Assembly: GCF_049985285.1 (NCBI RefSeq)
Contig: NZ_JBNIEU010000001.1
Location: 620,001-684,000 of the forward strand
Length of the DNA stretch: 64,000 nucleotides
Reading direction: 5' to 3'
Origin: Aestuariirhabdus sp049985285
GTDB taxonomy: Bacteria > Pseudomonadota > Gammaproteobacteria > Pseudomonadales > Aestuariirhabdaceae
Positions 63,824 through 64,000 of this stretch are shown here, piece by piece. A program made the position numbers and the translations under genes. Below the pieces are notes generated by a model. The model was not told where the DNA came from. It saw nothing but the letters and a program-made list of their open reading frames with translations, and did not search any database. Within the stretch, counting starts at the first letter, position 1; each line of letters starts with the position of its first letter.

Positions 63824-64000
63824 CCAAGAGAGAGCAGTCTCGATTGTTCCCGTCAGCAAGCACCAGCAATGACCATTTCTGTTTCCCCATTGGTGCACTC
63901 CCACCCCGATAGAGGCTGGCTCCGCCGTTAAGAAGACACGAGGAGTAGGGGCGTGGAGATTCGCCTGTGCTAGAATGGCGCTTCTTTCAGGTTCAGCAGA

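Overview
The window is a nitrogen-fixation island from a Gammaproteobacterium. NifL/NifA control, nif-linked rnfABCDGEH and modABC, a Shethna-type FeSII ferredoxin, DraT/DraG and separate nifE and nifN genes recall the Azotobacter / Pseudomonas stutzeri type of nif layout. The Oceanospirillales or Pseudomonadales are the likeliest home; the genus cannot be told from the sequence alone.

Layout. (1) 1-4.8 kb, minus strand: iscA(nif)-nifU-nifS-nifV-nifW-nifZ-nifM (nifM runs off the left edge), for Fe-S cluster supply, homocitrate and Fe-protein maturation. (2) 4.9-8.3 kb: a SIR2-like gene divergent from an FeSII ferredoxin, then a DUF2249/TusA-like protein, a small membrane protein and draT. (3) 8.5-14.5 kb: nifH-nifD-nifK-nifT-ferredoxin-nifX/Y-like, a terminator, an array of four 102-bp repeats, and cowN. 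(4) 14.5-16.9 kb: three housekeeping-type genes on the minus strand. (5) 17.1-21.3 kb: nifE-nifN-nifX-DUF269-fdxB. (6) 21.6-35.8 kb: genes unrelated to nif, mainly a catabolic cluster (otnC, otnK, GntR regulator, isopropylmalate-dehydrogenase-like enzyme, GAPDH paralogue, methylglyoxal synthase, TctCBA transporter, Gfo/Idh/MocA oxidoreductase, SMP-30 lactonase) with three copies of one palindromic operator. (7) 35.9-47.2 kb: modABC and rnfABCDGEH leftward, nifL-nifA rightward, with a dense control region between rnfA and nifL. (8) 47.2-51.3 kb: an apparent insertion (PH-like membrane protein, flavin monooxygenase, MAPEG protein, an integron-type cassette with an attC-like site, and GC-rich structured DNA). 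(9) 51.2-54.6 kb: nifB-fdxN-nifQ-draG. (10) 54.6-61.6 kb: accessory genes (lipoprotein, DUF1348, flavin/ferredoxin reductase fusion, AhpD-like protein, LysR, SlyD, tandem-kinase protein). (11) 61.8-64 kb: glnK-amtB.

Control can be read directly. Sigma-54 -24/-12 elements lie before iscA(nif), the SIR2-like gene (weak), FeSII, nifH, nifE, rnfA, nifL, nifB and glnK. Perfect NifA upstream sequences (TGT-N10-ACA) lie near iscA(nif), between the SIR2-like gene and FeSII (two), before nifE, between rnfA and nifL (two) and before nifB. Four promoters (FeSII, nifH, nifE, nifB) share an IHF-type element, AATCAATNANTTA. Two near-identical NtrC-type dyads (TGCAC-N7-GTGCA) lie before glnK and in the rnfA leader. 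These suggest a cascade in which nitrogen status (NtrC, GlnK) acts on nifLA, NifA acts on the nif/rnf operons, and DraT/DraG with GlnK/AmtB switch nitrogenase activity post-translationally.

The less ordinary items are the NifA-promoter SIR2-like gene beside FeSII, the acid-sugar cluster carrying methylglyoxal synthase and a GAPDH paralogue, a dispersed repeat family with a tandem array before cowN, an integron cassette inside the island, and a tandem double-kinase protein.
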